Assembly: GCF_001641085.1 (NCBI RefSeq)
Contig: NZ_LXIE01000028.1
Coordinates: forward strand, 1 to 60,306
Length of the DNA stretch: 60,306 bases
Origin: Aequorivita soesokkakensis
GTDB taxonomy: Bacteria; Bacteroidota; Bacteroidia; Flavobacteriales; Flavobacteriaceae
Direction of reading: 5' to 3'
Shown here: in pieces, positions 51,655 through 60,286 of the stretch
Position numbering within the stretch: the first letter of the stretch is position 1
How the letters are laid out: each line of letters starts with the position of its first letter
Program-made: the position numbers and the translations under genes
The notes under the pieces: generated by a model
Databases searched by the model: none
The model's input: only the letters and a program-made list of their open reading frames with translations
What the model was told of the DNA's origin: nothing

Positions 51655-53205
51655 ATGAAAAAACTATTCTTCTTTACACTATCCCTTTTTTTATTTTCAA
51701 CCTTTTCAGTGTTTTCGCAGGAAAAAAACCCTGTAATTGAGAACATTCAAAAAGAGGCTTATGAAAATTCACAACTCGAAATTCTCGGCCACGAATTGCT
51801 GGACGATATTGGTCCGCGATTGGTTGGAACTCCACAAATGCAACAAGCTCACGATTGGGCTGTAGCAAAATACAAGTCTTGGGGTATTTCCGCTGAGAAC
51901 CAACAATGGGGCGAATGGAAAGGCTGGGAGCGCGGCATAACGCATATTGATATGGTTTATCCACGGGTGCAGACTTTAGATGGAACCCAATTAGCGTGGA
52001 ATCCCGGAACTTCATCAAAAGGTGTAACTGCGGAATTGATTGTACTTCCTGAAATAAAAGATTCAATTTCATTCAAAAAATGGTTGCCGAATGTGAAAGG
52101 GAAATTTGTAATGGTAGCAATGAAGCAACCTACGGGCCGTCCCGACGAAAACTGGAAAGAATTTGCAACACCCGAATCTTTTGAAAAGATGAAAACTGAA
52201 AGAGAAGAACAGACGAAAGCGTGGGACGAAAACATAAAGCGAAGCGGTTATGATAGACGAAGCATTATACCTGCGTTGGAAAAAGCTGGCGCAATTGGAA
52301 TTGTCGATTCCTATTGGTCCAAAGGTTTTGGAGTGAATAAAATTTTTGGAGCCCGTACTAAAAAAATCCCTTCCGTAGATATTGAACTGGAAGATTACAC
52401 TATGCTTTACAGAATGGTAGAACACGGCGATAAACCGAAAATCCACGTAGTTGCAGAGTCGAAAGATTTGGGAAGAGTGCCAACTTTCAACACCATCGCA
52501 GAAATAAAAGGAACTGAAAAACCCGAGGAATATGTTATACTTTCCGCACATTTTGATTCGTGGGACGGCGGAACAGGCGCAACCGATAACGGAACCGGAA
52601 CTTTGGTTATGATGGAAGCCATGCGAATTCTGAAAAAAGTATATCCCAATCCAAAACGAACCATTTTGGTAGGCCATTGGGGAAGCGAGGAGCAGGGTTT
52701 AAATGGTTCTTCATCATTTGTTGCAGATCATCCCGAAATTGTCAGTAATATTCAAGCAGTTTTCAACCAAGATAATGGAACTGGAAGAGTCACAAGTATT
52801 AACGGTGCAGGTTTTTTACAATCGTATGATTATATGTCGCGCTGGTTACGTGCAGTTCCCGACACTATTCGCAAAAATATTGAAACCACTTTTCCAGGTT
52901 GGCCAGCACGGGGCGGTTCGGACAATGCAAGCTTTGTTGCGGCAGGAGCTCCGGCTTTCAGTTTAAGTTCGCTTAGCTGGAATTACTGGAATTACACTTG
53001 GCACACAAACCGGGACACCTACGATAAAATTGTTTTTGACGATGTGCAAAGCAATGTGATTCTAACAGCAATTTTAGCCTATATGGCTTCTGAAGATGAT
53101 TCAAAAACTTCGCGAGAGCAAGTTATTTTGCCTATTGATGATAAAACAGGAGAACGTCAAACCTGGCCCACGCCAAGAGTTCCCGAAAGAAAAGGAGGAA
53201 TGTAA
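51655..53205 (+). CDS. M28 family metallopeptidase, secreted
   Basis: A 516-residue peptidase with a signal peptide (FFFTLSLFLFSTFSVFSQ). The zinc-site blocks are SAHFDSWDGGTGATDNGTG (with the first His/Asp), HWGSEEQGLNG (with the EE catalytic pair) and FNQDNGTGR. A PA-like insert precedes the catalytic domain. It is probably periplasmic or extracellular and acts as an aminopeptidase or carboxypeptidase; the substrate is unknown. The 122-base gap to metK (minus) consists of nested inverted repeats. Confidence 0.92.
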   Translation: MKKLFFFTLSLFLFSTFSVFSQEKNPVIENIQKEAYENSQLEILGHELLDDIGPRLVGTPQMQQAHDWAVAKYKSWGISAENQQWGEWKGWERGITHIDMVYPRVQTLDGTQLAWNPGTSSKGVTAELIVLPEIKDSISFKKWLPNVKGKFVMVAMKQPTGRPDENWKEFATPESFEKMKTEREEQTKAWDENIKRSGYDRRSIIPALEKAGAIGIVDSYWSKGFGVNKIFGARTKKIPSVDIELEDYTMLYRMVEHGDKPKIHVVAESKDLGRVPTFNTIAEIKGTEKPEEYVILSAHFDSWDGGTGATDNGTGTLVMMEAMRILKKVYPNPKRTILVGHWGSEEQGLNGSSSFVADHPEIVSNIQAVFNQDNGTGRVTSINGAGFLQSYDYMSRWLRAVPDTIRKNIETTFPGWPARGGSDNASFVAAGAPAFSLSSLSWNYWNYTWHTNRDTYDKIVFDDVQSNVILTAILAYMASEDDSKTSREQVILPIDDKTGERQTWPTPRVPERKGGM

Positions 53206-53212
53206 ACCGTAA

Positions 53213-53327
53213 AAGCAACAAATCTCAAAAGCACCAAATAACAAATCCCAAATTCCAAGTGTATTCTTTGGAATTTGGGATTTGAATTTTGGGATTTATT
53301 TGGAATTTGGTGCTTGTAATTTGTGTT
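53213..53327. repeat. Solo nested inverted repeat between M28 and metK
   Basis: CAAATCCCAAATTCCAA (53242-53258) is perfectly inverted at 53268-53284 with a 9-base loop. GCACCAAAT (53231-53239) is inverted at 53305-53313. It lies between convergent genes, could act as a bidirectional terminator, and resembles the arms of the four-helix cassettes without a gene. Confidence 0.75.
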
Positions 53328-54581
53328 TTACAAGTTGAATGCTTCCTTCACCTTATCAACATAGTCCAATTTTTCCCAAGTGAAAAGTTCAACTTCTTTT
53401 GTAATTTGTCCATTATAAGGACTTTCAAAAGTTTTGGTAATGGTTTTTGGCTCACGGCCCATATGCCCGTAAGAAGCGGTTTCGGAATAAATTGGGTTTC
53501 TCAATTTCAACCTTTTTTCAATAGCAGCAGGGCGCATATTGAATATTTCTGAAACCTTTTTTGCTATGTCGCCATCGGAAATTTTTACGTTTGATGAGTT
53601 GTAAGTATTCACCAAAATAGAAGTTGGTTCCACAACTCCAATTGCATAGCTAACCTGAATTAAAACTTCATCGGCAACACCAGCAGCAACAAGGTTTTTC
53701 GCAATATGTCGCGATGCATATGCAGCACTTCTATCAACTTTACTCGGGTCTTTTCCACTGAAAGCACCACCGCCGTGGGCGCCTTTTCCGCCGTAAGTGT
53801 CAACGATAATTTTTCTTCCCGTTAATCCAGTATCGCCGTGAGGCCCACCGATTACAAATTTTCCGGTTGGATTTATATGATAAACGATATCATCATTAAA
53901 CAATTTTTGAACATATTCTGGAAGCAATTTTTTCACTCTTGGAATCAAAATTTCCGTGATATCCTTTTTGATTTTCGAAAGCATTTTTTCGTCTTCGTCA
54001 AAGTCATCGTGCTGTGTGGATACAACAATTGCAACAATTTTCTGTGGAACATTATCGTCGCTATATTCAATAGTTACCTGGCTTTTCGCATCGGGGCGCA
54101 AATATTTTATTTCGTTTTCTTCACGGCGAAGCGCAGCCAATTCAATCAAAATTTTATGTGAAATATCCAATGCCAATGGCATATAGTTTTCGGTTTCTTT
54201 GGTAGCATAACCGAACATCATCCCTTGGTCACCAGCGCCTTGTTCTTCTTTGTTTTCACGGTCCACACCTTGGTTGATATCTTGCGACTGTTCGTGAATT
54301 AAAGAGATAACCCCGCAGCTATCTCCGCTAAATTTATAAGCGCCTTTGGTGTAACCAATTTTGTTTATCACATCGCGAGCAATAGTTTGTACATCAAGGT
54401 AAGTATTGCTCTTCACTTCGCCAGCCAAAACAACTTGTCCGGTGGTAACTAAAGTTTCGCAAGCCACTTTTGACTCTGGGTCAAAAGCTAAAAAATTATC
54501 TAAAAGCGCATCGCTGATTTGATCCGCAACTTTGTCTGGGTGTCCTTCGGAAACACTTTCCGAAGTAAATAAATAGGCCAT
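53328..54581 (-). CDS. metK: S-adenosylmethionine synthetase
   Basis: It makes SAM from methionine and ATP. The 417 residues show the start LFTSESVSEGHPDKVADQIS, the ATP/active-site loop GAGDQGMMFGYA near 117-128, and GGGAFSGKDPSKVDRSAAY near 270. It is complete and of normal length. A SAM-II-like riboswitch lies in its 5' leader, so SAM should repress its own synthesis. It is divergent from the S-box-controlled cystathionine gamma-synthase-type gene. Confidence 0.98.
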   Translation of the reverse strand: MAYLFTSESVSEGHPDKVADQISDALLDNFLAFDPESKVACETLVTTGQVVLAGEVKSNTYLDVQTIARDVINKIGYTKGAYKFSGDSCGVISLIHEQSQDINQGVDRENKEEQGAGDQGMMFGYATKETENYMPLALDISHKILIELAALRREENEIKYLRPDAKSQVTIEYSDDNVPQKIVAIVVSTQHDDFDEDEKMLSKIKKDITEILIPRVKKLLPEYVQKLFNDDIVYHINPTGKFVIGGPHGDTGLTGRKIIVDTYGGKGAHGGGAFSGKDPSKVDRSAAYASRHIAKNLVAAGVADEVLIQVSYAIGVVEPTSILVNTYNSSNVKISDGDIAKKVSEIFNMRPAAIEKRLKLRNPIYSETASYGHMGREPKTITKTFESPYNGQITKEVELFTWEKLDYVDKVKEAFNL

Positions 54582-54612
54582 AAAATGGTTTTAAAAATTA
54601 TATTTTTCAGAA

Positions 54613-54693
54613 GATTTGACGAGAGCGCCGAAGGGAAGTTTTCACTGCCTTTAGCATTTTTTATTGAGGTTGCAATCAGTCAAATCTTTCCTC
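54613..54693 (-). promoter_or_regulatory. metK: SAM-II-like riboswitch (long-loop type) in front of metK
   Basis: On the minus strand the order is GAGG, then GATTTGACTGATTGCAA, then CCTC, a spacer AATAAAAAATGCTAAAGG, and finally GTCAAATC. GAGG/CCTC form P1 (54690-54693 with 54666-54669). The P1-loop sequence GATTTGAC (54686-54679) pairs perfectly with GTCAAATC (54620-54613) as a pseudoknot. ATTGCAA and ATGCTAAAGG match the conserved SAM-II ligand site. The long loop between them fits the Bacteroidota variant described from metagenomes. Confidence 0.75.
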
Positions 54694-54827
54694 TTAATTT
54701 GTCTTGCGCAAAAGTAAAAAAATTAAATGAACCGCAATTTTATTTAAAGTTTTTTGGCGAAAAATTTGGTTATTAAATTTTTCTGACGCTATATTTGCCC
54801 TCACAAAGTTCAAAACTTTATTGAAAT

Positions 54828-54942
54828 GTTATCAAGAAAGGCCGAGGGAATAGACCCTATGACGCCTTAGCAACCCTTTCTCCGGAAAGAAGGTGCTACA
54901 TTCTACAACGATTCTGAATTTTAAGAATTGACGATAGATAAC
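54828..54942 (+). promoter_or_regulatory. SAM-I (S-box) riboswitch in front of the cystathionine gamma-synthase-type gene
   Basis: GTTATCAAGAAAGGCCGAGG opens the motif. GACCC-TATGACGCC-TTAGCAACCC and AAGGTGCTACATTCTAC follow, the typical S-box core. P1 is GTTATC (54828-54833) with GATAAC (54937-54942). About 130 bases of leader separate it from the start codon; I saw no clear terminator there, so regulation may be translational. Confidence 0.9.
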
Positions 54943-55071
54943 GACAAGACAATTTTTTCGATTCTGAAAAATTTGCTTTCATTCTTTTTAACATTTTTCT
55001 ATTGAAGTACGTCGCAAGGCGCATTTTGACTTTTGGTTTAATCTATTTATTAACTCAAAAAAATTAGAAAA

Positions 55072-56241
55072 ATGAGTGCAACAAAAATTATCCATTCCAT
55101 TCCAAGTGATCCGTTAACTGGGGCTATTTCCGTTCCGGTTTACCAAACTTCAACCTTTATCCAAGAAGCGCCGGGCGTTAACAAAGGTTTTGATTACGCC
55201 CGAAGCAACAACCCAACCCGCAAAGTGTTGGAAGACGTAGTTGCTCAACTTGAAAATGGACATTCCGGTTTTGCCTTCGCCACAGGTTTGGCAGCGATTG
55301 ATTCAGTTTTGAAATTGCTTTCTGTAGGAGACGAAATAGTCGCGGTTGACGATATTTACGGCGGAGCGTACAGACTTTTTACCCATGTTTACGAAAAACT
55401 TGGCATAAAAATAAACTACGTTGATGCCACAGAAGTTGAAAACATTGCAAACGCAGTTTCAAAAAAAACAAAACTGGTTTGGATTGAATCGCCAACCAAC
55501 CCAACTTTGAAAATTTCAGATATCGAAGCCATTTCAAAAGTTGCGAAAAGTGTAAATGCGCTATTGGTTGTCGACAACACTTTTGCGTCACCAATTGCCC
55601 AAAAACCAATTGATTTGGGTGCAGATATTGTAATTCACAGCGGTACCAAATACATCGGCGGCCATTCTGATTTGGTTGCAGGTTTGGTGATTACAAACAC
55701 GCAGGAACTTTCAGAAAAAATAAAATTTGTTCAAAATGCTTCCGGCGGAATTTTAGGTCCGTGGGATTGTTTTTTAACCATTCGCGGAATTGAAACACTT
55801 GATATTCGTTATAAAAAGCAATGCGAAAACGCGCTGAAAGTTGCGTTGTTTTTGGAAAACCAAGATGCGGTTGAAAAAGTACATTACCCAGGTTTAAAAA
55901 CCCATAAAAACCACGAAATCGCCAAAAAGCAGCAAAATGGTTTGTTTGGAGGGATTGTTTCCTTCAGTTTAAAAAATGACACACAGGAAGCTGCCGTAAA
56001 ATTCGTAACCAACACAGAATATTTCAAATTGGCGGAAAGCCTTGGTGGCGTTAAAAGTTTGCTTTGCCATCCCGCGCAAATGACGCACGCTTCCATTCCG
56101 CGTGAAATTCGTTTGAATGCTGGAATTAACGATTCACTCATTCGACTTTCCTGCGGAATTGAAGATGCTGACGATTTGTTAAACGATCTTTCCAAGGCAT
56201 TTAAAACCATTGAAAAATCTAAAGAAATTTTAACCTATTAA
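55072..56241 (+). CDS. Cystathionine gamma-synthase / O-acylhomoserine sulfhydrylase type PLP enzyme
   Basis: A Cys/Met metabolism PLP-dependent enzyme, 389 residues. The PLP lysine is K193 in HSGTKYIGGHSD; YARSNNPTR (42-50) and SPTNPTLK (140-147) are family blocks. The riboswitch in front and homoserine dehydrogenase behind place it in methionine synthesis, either making cystathionine or homocysteine directly. The family cannot be resolved further by motifs; a gamma-lyase role is less likely under SAM repression. Confidence 0.88.
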   Translation: MSATKIIHSIPSDPLTGAISVPVYQTSTFIQEAPGVNKGFDYARSNNPTRKVLEDVVAQLENGHSGFAFATGLAAIDSVLKLLSVGDEIVAVDDIYGGAYRLFTHVYEKLGIKINYVDATEVENIANAVSKKTKLVWIESPTNPTLKISDIEAISKVAKSVNALLVVDNTFASPIAQKPIDLGADIVIHSGTKYIGGHSDLVAGLVITNTQELSEKIKFVQNASGGILGPWDCFLTIRGIETLDIRYKKQCENALKVALFLENQDAVEKVHYPGLKTHKNHEIAKKQQNGLFGGIVSFSLKNDTQEAAVKFVTNTEYFKLAESLGGVKSLLCHPAQMTHASIPREIRLNAGINDSLIRLSCGIEDADDLLNDLSKAFKTIEKSKEILTY

Positions 56242-56252
56242 ACAAAAAAAAG

Positions 56253-57395
56253 ATGAGCGCAGCAACAGTTGAAATTCCTTTGGAACAATTGATAAATCTG
56301 GAAAAGATTAAAAAGAAAAAGATAAACATCGCCATTTTCGGCCACGGAAATGTGGGAAGCCATTTGGTGGATCAAATCATTTCATCAAAAGAAGAAATCT
56401 CCCGAAGACGCGATTTAGACCTAAATATTTTTGCAATCGCAAATTCAAAAACGGTCTTACTTCGGCAAAATGGATTGAACAAAAACTGGATTGAAGAAAA
56501 AATTGAATCGGGAAAAAGTTATAATCCCGAAGAGGTAATTTCCTTCGCAAAAACCAACAACCTACAAAACCTGATTTTAGTTGATAATACAGCAGATTCA
56601 AACTTCGTTCAAAATTATTCGGCTTTTGTGGAAAACGGTTTCCATTTGGTTTCCTCAAACAAAATCGCCAATACGTTGGATTTGAATTTTTACAAAGAAC
56701 TTCGCCAAAAACTGACTTCCAAAAAACGTCAGTATTTATATGAAACGAATGTGGGCGCTGGATTACCGTTGATTGATACAATCAAGCTTTTGCATCTTTC
56801 GGGCGAAAATATTACACGAATTCGCGGCGTGTTTTCTGGTTCGTTGAGTTATATTTTCAATACTTTTTCGGAAGAAGATAGAACGTTCAGTTCAGTTTTA
56901 AAATCGGCAATTGACAAAGGTTTTACAGAACCCGACCCACGCGAAGACCTTTGCGGAAACGACGTTGGACGGAAATTGCTTATCTTGGCCCGTGAATTGG
57001 ATTTGCACAACGAATTTGAAGATATTTCAATTCAAAATTTAATTCCAAAGGATTTACGCAACGTTTCAAAAGGAGAATTTTTAGACCGTTTGCAGGAATT
57101 GGACGTACCGTTTCAAATCAAAAAGAAAAACCGACCGAAAGATTGTGTTTTTCGTTACGTAGCAGATTTACACGGCGATTTGTCAAAAGAAACGGGTGCA
57201 ATTTTAACCGTAAATTTAACTTCAGTTCCCAAGAATAGTATGTTGGGCGCTCTTAAAGGAAGTGATTCCATTTTTGAAATTTACACCGAAAGTTATGGCG
57301 ACAACCCGATCGTTATTCAAGGCGCGGGGGCGGGAGCCGCAGTTACGGCTCGTGGGGTTTTTGGGGATATTTTGCGGATAAGCGATAAAGATTGA
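56253..57395 (+). CDS. hom: Homoserine dehydrogenase, monofunctional
   Basis: It reduces aspartate semialdehyde to homoserine. The 380 residues have an N-terminal NAD(P) domain (IAIFGHGNVGSHLVDQI, near 26-42) and the catalytic domain signature TNVGAGLPLIDTIK and GSLSYIFNTF. DKGFTEPDPREDLCGNDVGRK is a strong family block. It has no ACT domain and no fused aspartokinase. It starts 11 bases after the preceding gene and shares its S-box control. Confidence 0.93.
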   Translation: MSAATVEIPLEQLINLEKIKKKKINIAIFGHGNVGSHLVDQIISSKEEISRRRDLDLNIFAIANSKTVLLRQNGLNKNWIEEKIESGKSYNPEEVISFAKTNNLQNLILVDNTADSNFVQNYSAFVENGFHLVSSNKIANTLDLNFYKELRQKLTSKKRQYLYETNVGAGLPLIDTIKLLHLSGENITRIRGVFSGSLSYIFNTFSEEDRTFSSVLKSAIDKGFTEPDPREDLCGNDVGRKLLILARELDLHNEFEDISIQNLIPKDLRNVSKGEFLDRLQELDVPFQIKKKNRPKDCVFRYVADLHGDLSKETGAILTVNLTSVPKNSMLGALKGSDSIFEIYTESYGDNPIVIQGAGAGAAVTARGVFGDILRISDKD

Positions 57396-57418
57396 AAAGG
57401 ACACAAGACTCAAGACTC

Positions 57419-57432
57419 AAGACCGCTTCGCT
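57419..57432. repeat. Left inverted repeat bracketing osmC
   Basis: AAGACCGCTTCGCT is perfectly inverted at 57965-57978 (AGCGAAGCGGTCTT), 83 bases after the osmC stop. The adjacent ACTCAAGACTCAAGAC words (57406-57424) are simple-word text like that of the cassettes. Confidence 0.75.
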
Positions 57433-57459
57433 GAAAGATAAAAGACTAAAATTAATTTA

Positions 57460-57882
57460 ATGAAAGTTTCACTAAACAGAATAAACGACAACTATCTTTT
57501 TGAAGCAAAAAGCGCTTCGGGAGTTCCAGTTTTAATCGACAATAAAACCGACGAACCTTCAAAAGGCGCAAGTCCGATGGAACTTTTGTTGATGGGCGTT
57601 GGCGGTTGCAGCGCGATAGATGTGGTGATGATTCTAAAAAAACAGCGGCAGGAAATCACTTCCTATAAAATGGAAGTGGAAGGCCAGCGAAAGGAAGTGC
57701 GCGACGCAAAACCCTTTGAATCAATGCACGTAACGCTGTATTTGGGAGGCAAAATTGACGAAGCAAAAGCCATCCGCGCAGCGCAACTTAGTTTTGAAAA
57801 ATATTGTTCGGTTTCTATAACGCTGGAAGCTTCGGTGAAAATCACTTACAGCATTGTACTTAATGGAAAAGAGATAAAATGA
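57460..57882 (+). CDS. OsmC/Ohr family protein
   Basis: A 140-residue OsmC-like protein, a family that reduces organic hydroperoxides through two cysteines. Candidate cysteines lie in GVGGCSAIDVVMIL (near residue 50) and SFEKYCSVSITL (near 113). It is a small cytoplasmic dimer-type protein. It follows hom with a 64-base gap filled with repeat words and is bracketed by a 14-bp inverted repeat, so it may have been moved into this operon. Confidence 0.9.
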   Translation: MKVSLNRINDNYLFEAKSASGVPVLIDNKTDEPSKGASPMELLLMGVGGCSAIDVVMILKKQRQEITSYKMEVEGQRKEVRDAKPFESMHVTLYLGGKIDEAKAIRAAQLSFEKYCSVSITLEASVKITYSIVLNGKEIK

Positions 57883-57891
57883 GGTATGTTT

Positions 57892-57985
57892 GAAAAGACA
57901 AAAGGACGAAAAGACAAAATGACAAAAAGACAAGGATCAATTCCTTTTCGTTCTTTCGTCATTTAGCGAAGCGGTCTTTTGTCAT
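57892..57985. repeat. Right repeat region after osmC
   Basis: AAAAGACAAAAGGACGAAAAGAC words face CCTTTTCGTTCTTTCGTC and GTCTTTTGTCATT, giving an imperfect inverted repeat. The exact 14-mer at 57965-57978 pairs with 57419-57432. Confidence 0.7.
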
Positions 57986-58061
57986 TCAGTATAGCCAAAA
58001 GAAATTTTGTATTCCCAACTTTATGATGTTACTTTGTATCAGTTCATATTCATAGTTAAAA

Positions 58062-58173
58062 GTTATCAAGAAAGGCCGAGGGAATAGACCCTTTGACGCC
58101 TTAGCAACCCTTTCGCCAGAATGAAGGTGCTACATTCTATCCGTCCCGAGACTTCGGGAGCGGAATAGATAAC
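58062..58173 (+). promoter_or_regulatory. SAM-I (S-box) riboswitch in front of the metH-type gene
   Basis: GTTATCAAGAAAGGCCGAGG opens the same core as at 54828, and ACGCCTTAGCAACCC and AAGGTGCTACATTCTA follow. P1 is GTTATC (58062-58067) with GATAAC (58168-58173). The last hairpin contains CCCGAGACTTCGGG. About 160 bases of leader follow. Confidence 0.9.
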
Positions 58174-58225
58174 AACAAATAGGTTTTTCCTTCACCTTTT
58201 CTTGATATAATTTTTTTATGGCGTG

Positions 58226-58300
58226 CCCCTTCGGGTCGGCCTTTCCGCTGCAATCTTTTTTTCGTGCCTCAAAAAAAGGATTTCCGCTACAATCCCTCAC
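58226..58300. repeat. Flavobacterial intergenic repeat with TTTCCGCTRCAATC direct repeats
   Basis: TTTCCGCTGCAATC (58242-58255) and TTTCCGCTACAATC (58281-58294) flank a T-run/A-run hairpin. CCCCTTCGGG-type words precede it. It sits between the S-box and the metH start and could also serve as terminator or antiterminator for the riboswitch. Confidence 0.55.
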
Positions 58301-58331
58301 GCAAATTTGAACTTCAATTAAAAATTAGGAA

Positions 58332-59345
58332 ATGAATAAAATACAACAAGCATTACAAAACCGAATCCTTATCCTTGACGGTGCAATGGGCACAATGCTG
58401 CAGCGCTATAAATTTTCGGAAGAAGGTTTCCGTGGCGAACGGTTTAAGGATTTTCATAAATCGGTACAAGGGAATAACGATTTACTTTCTATAACCCAAC
58501 CACAAGCCATTGCTGAAATCCATTCAAAATATTTCGCCGCGGGAGCAGATATTGTTGAAACCAACACCTTTTCCAGCACTACCATAGCAATGGCCGATTA
58601 CGACATGCAGGATTTGGTTTATGAATTGAATTACGAATCCGCAAAAATTGCTAAAAAAGTAGCAGATGAATTCACCGCAAAAGAGTCAAACAAACCCCGT
58701 TTTGTAGCAGGAGCTATTGGTCCGACAAACAAAACCGCAAGCATGAGTCCGGACGTAAACGATCCCGGTTTTCGGGCAATTTCTTTTGAAGAATTGCGCG
58801 TTGCCTACAAGCAACAATGCGAAGCCTTAATTGATGGCGGCGTGGATTTGCTTTTGGTCGAAACCATTTTTGATACGTTGAATGCAAAAGCAGCACTTTT
58901 CGCAATCGATGAAATTAAAGAAGAACGGAATCTCGACATTCCAATAATGATTAGCGGCACAATTACTGACGCTTCCGGAAGAACGCTTTCCGGTCAAACG
59001 GCAGAGGCATTCTTGATTTCAATTTCGCACATTCCACTGTTGAGCGTAGGTTTCAATTGTGCTTTGGGCGCCAAACAACTCACTCCCCATCTTGAAGTGA
59101 TTGCAAGCCGTACCAATCTTGCCGTGAGCGCCTATCCAAATGCAGGGTTGCCAAATGCGTTCGGCAAATACGATGAAAGTCCGCAGCAAATGGCTTCGCA
59201 GATAAAAGAATATCTCGATAAACAATTGGTAAACATCATCGGGGGCTGTTGCGGGACAACGCCAGAGCACATTAAAGCCATTGCTGAAATTGCTTCAAAA
59301 TATAAACCGCGACCCATTTTTCAATCTGAAAACCTTGCTGTATGA
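58332..59345 (+). CDS. Homocysteine S-methyltransferase domain of split MetH
   Basis: A 337-residue protein equivalent to the N-terminal homocysteine-binding module of cobalamin-dependent methionine synthase: ILDGAMGTMLQ at 15-25, VETNTFSSTTIAM, and the zinc cysteines in VGFNCALGAK and IIGGCCGTTPEHI. The folate, cobalamin and reactivation modules are absent from this chain, as in the split form common in Flavobacteriaceae. S-box controlled. Its end overlaps the next gene by four bases (ATGA). Confidence 0.93.
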   Translation: MNKIQQALQNRILILDGAMGTMLQRYKFSEEGFRGERFKDFHKSVQGNNDLLSITQPQAIAEIHSKYFAAGADIVETNTFSSTTIAMADYDMQDLVYELNYESAKIAKKVADEFTAKESNKPRFVAGAIGPTNKTASMSPDVNDPGFRAISFEELRVAYKQQCEALIDGGVDLLLVETIFDTLNAKAALFAIDEIKEERNLDIPIMISGTITDASGRTLSGQTAEAFLISISHIPLLSVGFNCALGAKQLTPHLEVIASRTNLAVSAYPNAGLPNAFGKYDESPQQMASQIKEYLDKQLVNIIGGCCGTTPEHIKAIAEIASKYKPRPIFQSENLAV

Positions 59346-60283
59346 TTCCAACGAAACAAGAAGTTGAAGAAGCGTGTAGGCGAGTAAAACCGTATGTTCA
59401 CAACACACCAGTTTTAAAATCTTCCTATTTAAATGAACTTTCCGGTGCTGAGATTTTCTTCAAATGTGAGAATTTTCAAAAAATGGGCGCTTTCAAAATG
59501 CGGGGTGCAACAAATGCAATTCTGCAACTTTCCGAAGCTCAGAAAAAAGAGGGAGTAGTAACGCATTCCTCTGGAAATTTTGCGCAGGCACTTTCATTGG
59601 CGGCGAAGAATCTGGGCGTAAAAGCGTACATCGTTATGCCAGAAAATGCACCGCAAGTTAAAAAGGAAGCAGTAAAAGGTTATGGCGGAATTATAACAGA
59701 ATCAGAATCAACGCCAATTGCTCGTGAAGCTGAAGCGGAACGGATTCAAAAAGAAACCGGCGCCACATTTATCCATCCTTCAAACGACAGAAATGTAATT
59801 CTTGGCAATGCGACTTCCGCAGCGGAATTACTGCAAACGCATCCCGATCTCGAATATGTTTTTACACCCGTTGGTGGCGGCGGATTAATTGCCGGCACTT
59901 CACTTTCGGTAAAATATTTCGGTGAAAATTGCAAAACAATCGGCGGCGAACCTTTTGAAGTTGACGATGCTTTTCGAAGTCTGAAAAGCGGAAAAATAGA
60001 ATTCAATGAAACCACAAATACAATTGCGGACGGATTGAAAACATTCCTCGGCGATGTCAATTTTCCAATAATAAAAGAATTGGTTTCAGAAATAATTCGT
60101 GTTGAAGAAACCGAAATCATTTCAGCAATGAAACTCATTTGGGAACGAATGAAAATTGTTGTGGAGCCTAGCAGCGCAGTTGCTTTTGCAGCTTTGCTTC
60201 GCGAAAAAGAACGGTTTATAAATAAAAAAGTTGGAATTATTATTTCTGGGGGAAACGTTGATCTGAAAAATCTTCAGTTCTAA
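59342..60283 (+). CDS. Threonine/serine dehydratase-like PLP enzyme
   Basis: A 313-residue fold-type II PLP enzyme. The PLP lysine is K52 in GAFKMRGATNA and the Gly-rich phosphate loop is VGGGGLIAGTSL near 178. It has no ACT domain, so it is closer to catabolic threonine dehydratase or serine racemase than to biosynthetic IlvA. It overlaps the metH-type gene by four bases and is therefore under the same SAM control, which is unexpected for this enzyme. The exact reaction is not resolved. Confidence 0.88.
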   Translation: MIPTKQEVEEACRRVKPYVHNTPVLKSSYLNELSGAEIFFKCENFQKMGAFKMRGATNAILQLSEAQKKEGVVTHSSGNFAQALSLAAKNLGVKAYIVMPENAPQVKKEAVKGYGGIITESESTPIAREAEAERIQKETGATFIHPSNDRNVILGNATSAAELLQTHPDLEYVFTPVGGGGLIAGTSLSVKYFGENCKTIGGEPFEVDDAFRSLKSGKIEFNETTNTIADGLKTFLGDVNFPIIKELVSEIIRVEETEIISAMKLIWERMKIVVEPSSAVAFAALLREKERFINKKVGIIISGGNVDLKNLQF

Positions 60284-60286
60284 AAA

